Origin: Fasciola hepatica
Lineage: Eukaryota; Platyhelminthes; Trematoda; Plagiorchiida; Fasciolidae
Direction: 5' to 3'
DNA: 64,000 nt
Assembly: GCA_948099385.1 (NCBI GenBank)
Contig: CANUEZ040000117.1
Coordinates: forward strand, 916,001-980,000
Positions 58,287-64,000 of the stretch are shown in pieces. The notes beneath the pieces were generated by a model, which was not told the DNA's origin, searched no databases, and saw nothing but the letters and a program-made list of their open reading frames with translations. The stretch's first letter is position 1; each line of letters begins with the position of its first letter. A program made the position numbers and the translations under genes.

Positions 58287-58762
58287 TGTACTGCCACACC
58301 AGCATTAGTGAGAACTATTTTCCAACGTCGAACCATCACGTTTTACCATACAAAAACAAGCAGCTTATATAGGATAGTAGGTGACCGCAGCCAGGACCAT
58401 AGTGCGAAGTGCACTGGAGTAGAACGCCTCCCATAACACGGGTCTCCTGACTGGCTCCTCCGGTTACGTCCCCTATTCGCCTATTTTGTCTCGGTCGGTT
58501 TAATCAACTGTTGGTAGTTCACTGGCTCATTTCTTTTCATTCGGCTAAGACACCACTTAGCTGCGGATTGGTTGATTCCGCTCGGTTCTGTGAGAGCGAT
58601 TGTTGGCGGCTGATAGGACAGTTTCGTTCATTTTAGTCAAGAACCAACTGTGCCTTCGATTCGCTTGGCTGGCCTGAGCCTTGCGATCGATTTTGGTAGA
58701 CAATGAAGTGTTATCTGCTAACGGAACTGGGCTTTCTATCGATGTGTTAACCAAGACTCTCA
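58287..58762 (-). repeat. Solo B-family LTR
   Basis: 476 bp. On the minus strand it starts TGAGAGTCTTGGTTAACAC and ends GGTGTGGCAGTACA. It is the best-kept B LTR: CCGTTAGCAGATAACAC, AGAACCGAGCGGAATCAACC with CAATCCGCAGCTAA, a good TATA box (CCTATATAAGCTGC, about 58365-58378) and AGTTCTCACTAATGCTGG. No adjoining primer site and no target duplication, so a solo LTR or fragment. Confidence 0.7.
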
Positions 58763-58989
58763 CATGTACTGAGCCAGTTAACTAACTATTAGGTAGGTTC
58801 CTCAGTTGGGCCTTTGGTCATTTCGTAAACCACTAACAAGTTGCTTAATTAGTTCGCTGGTTATGTGGGTAATTCTGTATATATAATAGTAACAATGTTT
58901 GTTTTACCTGCTGCATTGAATATACGAAAACATCCAATAACTCCGGAAAAGGCCGTGGTCAAATAACGGCTACCAAATGGGGAAGTGAC

Positions 58990-59060
58990 CGGGGATGAAA
59001 GGACTTGAACTAGTTGCGTCAAAGTCTGATTTGACCGTGACCGATCGCGTTAGCTATTCA
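58990..59060 (-). repeat. Weak tRNA-like segment
   Basis: The minus strand has TAGCTAACGCGATCGG (box A-like) and AGTTCAAGTCC (box B-like, imperfect) about 40 bases apart. Possibly a tRNA-derived SINE relic. Confidence 0.3.
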
Positions 59061-59138
59061 ATCAAGTTGTTTGATTGCTCGCTCTTTCTTTGGTCTGTTT
59101 TGGTCAGTACAGTTTGGCTTTTTTAGTTGAAGTAGATT

Positions 59139-59271
<133 letters not shown>

Positions 59272-59274
59272 TTA

Positions 59275-60835
59275 GTTTTTCAACCAATAAGTTAGTCAAA
59301 GAGACTGTTGGGTCGACAACTGTAGGAATACTTATTTCGAACCATACTCCCTGTATCCAAGACCTTGTTTCACCGTGTCCTAAGGTGGGCTGGTTTTTCA
59401 CATTTGCTTGCCACTTACTTCTCCCAATCACGTGACGAACTGAGTGCGTCACGTGTATCACGATCTGACATGTGACCTAACTCATTCACGTCAAAAGTAC
59501 ACGGACAAAGAGCCTCCGTGGAGCTATTCCTGAGCATATTAGAACGCACATATTTCACGAACGGAATTTGCCCAAGAAATGAGTGATTCTGTTTCTGTTG
59601 TGTTCTGGACAGATTTTAACATCAGCTGTTGAGGTGAAGGTTCCACCCGGAGGTGGAGTGGGTTGGGCTGTGGACGAAATGTCATCGAATGTTTGTAATT
59701 TATGGTGGCAGGGCACCTTACCACGAATCACATGGAACCACCACTTCGTTCCGTGTCCAATTCATTTTAGACCAGAATGACTGAATGGCGTTATGGACAG
59801 TCGTGTATATATGGGAAAAACAAATATTAGGATCCCGGTTTTGCCTGCATAGCTTATTTCTTTTTAAGGAGTTCCTTACAAATGAATAAAATATCTACTT
59901 TTCTCTATTTCGATACAGCCGGGGAAAACAAAGATGAAAAGACGGAAGACGTGATGGATTGCCACCGGATTTCATTTCCAATCAATAGAAATCCCATTTT
60001 ACGGCATATTAAAATACACGTACACAAGCACACGATATGAACTCACATAATCAAGGGCGTTTACCACGTTCACTAACTGACATTGCCCCATGGGCAGTTT
60101 CGTTAGTTTTATTAGTGCTCATAGTGTCAGGCAGACTTTTTCTTCCCCGTTGTGGATGGGAACGCTGAAATCACTCCATTGGATTGTCCGGAAGTCGTTG
60201 ACATTAGTCACTCACTGACTAGAGGGCATAGTTGTAATCACGTGGTCGGCCACTTACAGGGTCCGCCATAAATTTGCTGGACGTTGTCGCTTTTGAACTC
60301 TTCTTTTCTCTGTATGTAAAGTTACATCCTAGTAGAACCTTTCCATGCTGCCTGTCTCGAACATTTCTTGATCAGTACATACAAAGCCGTGTCGGATTAT
60401 CTTCCCATTTAGTGACAAACATTCGTCAATTTGCCAAAACCAGAAAAATAGACAATAAAAATGAATGCAATTTTTATCATATTGCTCAAAGTATATACTT
60501 TTCTCGGTCCGTAATAAGCTGAATCATCGTTTTCACATTGATGCCTTTCAGCCATTTGGACATAGAGCCCATCGCCTACCTAGTAATGAGACCACTTATC
60601 ATCCATATTACTTATTCAGAAGGATCTGAGTTTTAAAGTCAGGCATGCTGCAGCAGAGCATCACTATATATACCTCAGTGCTTATAGTATGAATTGCCTT
60701 CCGTCGTGCAGTAATGCAAAACCAAGCCGAAGATGCAGTCATTGAGATGATTCTCTGGGCCTGGATCGACTGGGTTGGGGATTGATACCACCACAGAATG
60801 CTTCATCCTCGTTCGGACGTCTGCCTTATCATGAT
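59275..60835. other. No recognisable feature
   Basis: Short unassigned frames only. Confidence 0.4.
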
Positions 60836-60839
60836 CAAA

Positions 60840-61262
60840 TTATGGCGTGGGAAGCTGGAGCAACAGGAAGGCACGAATTTCAAAACGATCGGACCGAGAG
60901 CCCTAAACCAAAGAACAAACGGCGAATATGTCGGAAGCATCTGGCAGCAGCCAAAAGGAGGCATGAGGACTACCAGATGGGAAGCAGCGGCATCTCAGGC
61001 GACCAGCAAGATAGCCCATGTGAGGGGATATCGATCAAGTCGTCAATCTCTACAATCGGACTAACAGCACAGAAATGGAGCACAGGAAAACCAAGCTCGT
61101 GGCCACGGACAACTCACCAGAACGCAGTCGAAATACTCAGGCAGCTGCAAGATAAATGCTGGTGCTGGAAAAAGTGCTATATAAAAGATTGTGTTTCATG
61201 AACTTAACATGTTCGGTCGATTAAAACAAGAATCCTCACCAGTTTTGCCATCTCTGTTGCCA
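60840..61262 (+). repeat. E-family LTR, plus-strand copy
   Basis: Aligns with the reverse complement of 53798-54179: GGGAAGCTGGAGCAACAGGA, GGAAGCAGC-GCATCTCAGGC, CAGCAAGATAGCCCATGTGA, TATA box (GCTATATAAAAGATTG, about 61177), CATGTTCGGTCG and CTCTGTTGCCA near the end. The 139-codon frame at 60782-61201 lies over it and is best explained as LTR sequence without stops. Confidence 0.6.
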
Positions 61263-61269
61263 TATCGCT

Positions 61270-64000
61270 ACTCTCCATCATGCGCTATCGCAGGTGCATC
61301 GTACCAAGGTCCCGTCACTCTCTCTCAACATGACCCATCCGTGGTCTTCACTCTGTCGTCTGATTGTGCTTCCTGACCAGTAAGCTGCACAGTGAAGCGG
61401 TCAATTTAACTTCAAACACAATAAAAAATACAAATACATATACAATAAAAAATGACACGCGAACCTCCGTGTAATACATACCCATAATTCCGGTCTTCTT
61501 AGTGCTAGGTGTACAGTTTCATTACATGTGGCTTTTCTGTTTTTTCACCCGGAATTATTTTTCAAGGTATGTCTATGGTCACCCAGAAGTTTTCCAAACC
61601 CCGAGAACAGCGCTGACAGGAATAGCACACTGCTCATTCTCAAGACGTTGGCCCCAATTGAAAAAACTGTCCGACTCTTAGGCTTGCTACTAAATCCTCT
61701 TTATATGACAGTAAGTGTACGTCGACCGGCGGATCGTCAGTAAATTTCGGAAACGCTAAGTCAATAGTCCAGCTCCTTACTCCAACGAAATTGAAGGTTG
61801 CCTGGGTCCTTTACGTAACCAGTTTCTCGCAACTTGTATTCATCTTCCTTTCTTGACATGACAAATAAATCTGGTACCCACTTATCCGAACCCTCACGAA
61901 TTGCCGAAGTATTTGCAATCATATCTATCATCAACTTTTCCTACTCCAGCATCTAAACTCATCGAGGACCATTCCTCTTCTCTTTCTGTCCGGAACAGGA
62001 ATGTTCGTGTGGAGCTACTTTCTCGGAGCGCGTGCGAAACGTTTTCTGTTCTTTGGAGTCCTGTGGCACACCCTGAAGAAATACACACTTGGATCCCCTC
62101 CACCTATTACACGATATCTTTTCTCTAAATGTCTTAGTTTCGGGATCTTATTCCTCTCTTCTTAATCTTAAAAGAGGTGACCCTTTCATCCCTAGCAATT
62201 ACCTGTTCAATCTTTGACTACTTAGTTATATCAAAGTTCAAGTGATCCCTAATTACCAACTAGCCTTGTCTAAATCTGGACACTATTGATTTACGGTGTC
62301 ACATCCACTACGGATTAAATTGTCTTAGACCATCTCGTGAGCAGTTTCATTACATGCCCCATGTCGGGTTGGATAAATTTGGTTACCATGATGTGGTTCA
62401 GATCTTCTTGCCCCTGAATGAAAGCAACGCAAATGACCGAATATGCAAAGGAAAGCTCTGACTGCATCTTCACACGGCATTAACCCTTTAGGTCCGAAGT
62501 TTTCGTTGGGGACCGGTCTATTTAGTTGCGAGCCATGAAATTACTGTTTTAAAGTTGGGGGTTTTTTCAGGCTGCGGGCTTTCCACCATCTTACGCCTCA
62601 CTTTATTTAGCAGTAATCCATGCAGAATCCAAATCTTGTCCACGAGTCCACAAATGACGAGTCTATTCACTCTTCATCTGCTATTCTTCTGTATCTAACA
62701 CTCACAAAGCAATTTGTGGCTGTATAAACTCCAGTCACTTTAAATTACTTCTCTAAATCTACTGTACATATGCTACTATTCCACAAATCTGGATTTTCTC
62801 ATTTCGCTGTATTCCTTCTCCTACGTGGCATTTCTTAGCCTGCAGTCTTTTCATCCTGGTTCTGTGCCCGTCATACTGAAAACGCCTCAAGTACCTGAGG
62901 CAGGAAATGGTATTCATCGGGAGCGATTTGTTTCTTAGCCTCATTTGATCTCTGCACTAAATGTGTCCCCCGTTTAAGCATTGAAATCACGTTTACGTCA
63001 GCTGTTAATTTTCCGCCATCTAATTCTCTCCCAAAATCGTGCCTAGTCTAAAGCCGTTGGCCTAGTTTCTGGTCCATTCACGATTTTGAATCTGCAATGT
63101 TTCTCTCCTGCCGTCCGTTGGGTGTTCATTATAGGCATACATGTGTTCGTTATGGCGCTCCGTGTGATTTGTCTGACTATTTTCCCATTTCGCTTATCTA
63201 AGATGCTATGATTGGTTGTTCGTGACCGCTCACAAGGTTTCTGTTAATTGATCAGTTTGTTTGTCGATAATGCTTCTTTAGTCTGTGTATGATACGGATT
63301 ACATGCACGCTTGTTCATGTACGCTCTGAGAGATCTCTATTCTGATTTATTATAAAAGCCTTCGAGTTACTGTTTTCTCAACATCACCATCCGAATGGTC
63401 ACCATCATCATCCGAGTCATCACCACCAGCGGCCTTGTAAAGATTTGTTGAAACTGGACAAGGAAATTCAGCTCGCCATATTGAGAAACTCCGTTGAACT
63501 GGTTTAGTCCAGATCCGTTACTTTCTACAGTATTTTTTTATGTATTCTACAGATAATTTGGTTGCTTTCCATGTACGATAACCACTAAAAATTCCAGGCC
63601 GCCCACCACACCTTTACTTCCTCACTTACGTGATAATTTGTTTTAATTTTAGTCCCATTGTGTCACTCAACTTTTAGTCTTGTCTCTATGACAGGTGTCG
63701 ATTGATCTCAGTTGTCCCGAGCCTAATTGTCGATCCTATCTGTTCTATTTTATCTCGTACGTAACCTTTCGCCCAGGTTTCGGAATGATACTTTGGAATC
63801 CATGATCCGTTTTGTTATTAAGCCATAATTCCCTCGGTTGCATGACGAGGCCCAAATGCTTGGACGAAATTATCTTTCTCCCCCTGTCTGCTTTGTCTTT
63901 GTGAATGACTGAACTTGGCCATGTCTCTAAGATCTTGCACTTTCTCAAAACCATGTTATTTCGCTGGTTCTTCACCCACGTTTGCGTGAGCGTGTTCCCT
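61270..64000. other. No recognisable feature
   Basis: Pyrimidine-rich, with short frames. The 76-codon minus-strand frame at 63745-63975 is unassigned. A small 6-bp hairpin (GCCTCA/TGAGGC) lies at about 62882-62899. Confidence 0.4.

Noticed and set aside
60782..61201. 139-codon plus-strand frame as a possible gene
   Set aside because: The same DNA occurs inverted at 53.8-54.2 kb with stops and frameshifts, plus a TATA box and LTR-like ends, so it is better read as an E-family LTR.

Overview
This window looks like repeat-rich, gene-poor nuclear DNA of an animal. A flatworm, most likely a digenean fluke, fits best, from the mix of Ty3/gypsy LTR elements, Penelope-like elements (PLEs) with GIY-YIG ends, jockey/CR1-like LINEs, a Tc1/mariner element, tRNA-derived SINE heads and long microsatellites. 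That assignment is an inference from repeat content. I found no rRNA, complete tRNA, CRISPR, operon, viral or bacterial gene. No intact host protein-coding gene is evident; the only host-like signals are two tentative first exons that diverge from 51.9-52.5 kb.

Layout. 0-6 kb: a SINE-like head, a PLE GIY-YIG remnant ending beside a GT/CT microsatellite, a 325-bp TCAGT array and a LINE C-terminal scrap. 6.2-6.5 kb: two hammerhead-ribozyme sequences in inverted orientation; the minus-strand copy keeps every core nucleotide. 7.3-11.0 kb: a decayed Ty3/gypsy element ('B') with two LTRs, a tRNA-Leu-like primer site, a polypurine tract and a likely 5-bp target duplication. A second PLE remnant follows at 11.3-11.7 kb. 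12-20 kb: nothing recognisable. 20.9-21.7 kb: 5' end of another B element. 22-25 kb: an ATGT array and tRNA-like SINE heads. 26.2-29.9 kb: Ty3/gypsy element 'A' on the minus strand, with gag, protease, RT and a DD35E integrase, all broken. 32.1-32.7 kb: third PLE remnant. 33.7-34.6 kb: B-family LTRs. 35.2-38.6 kb: a Tc1/mariner element split by a 1.9-kb internal fragment of A ('A-prime'). 42 kb: two copies of an unclassified repeat. 45.6 and 52.9 kb: solo A-type LTRs, one of them split by a TA expansion at its TATA-like site. 48.5-49.5 and 55.8-57.0 kb: LINE RT remnants. 54.0 and 61.0 kb: inverted copies of a third LTR family ('E'). 58.3-58.8 kb: a solo B LTR. 59.1 kb: a TA array.

Most reading frames longer than 100 codons belong to transposon remnants or microsatellites. 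The most informative points are the hammerhead pair, the defective A/A-prime pair that share stops and frameshifts although the two LTRs of A are much more diverged, and the nesting of A-prime inside the Tc1 element between AATTC repeats. All similarities were judged by eye, so percentages and outer boundaries are approximate.
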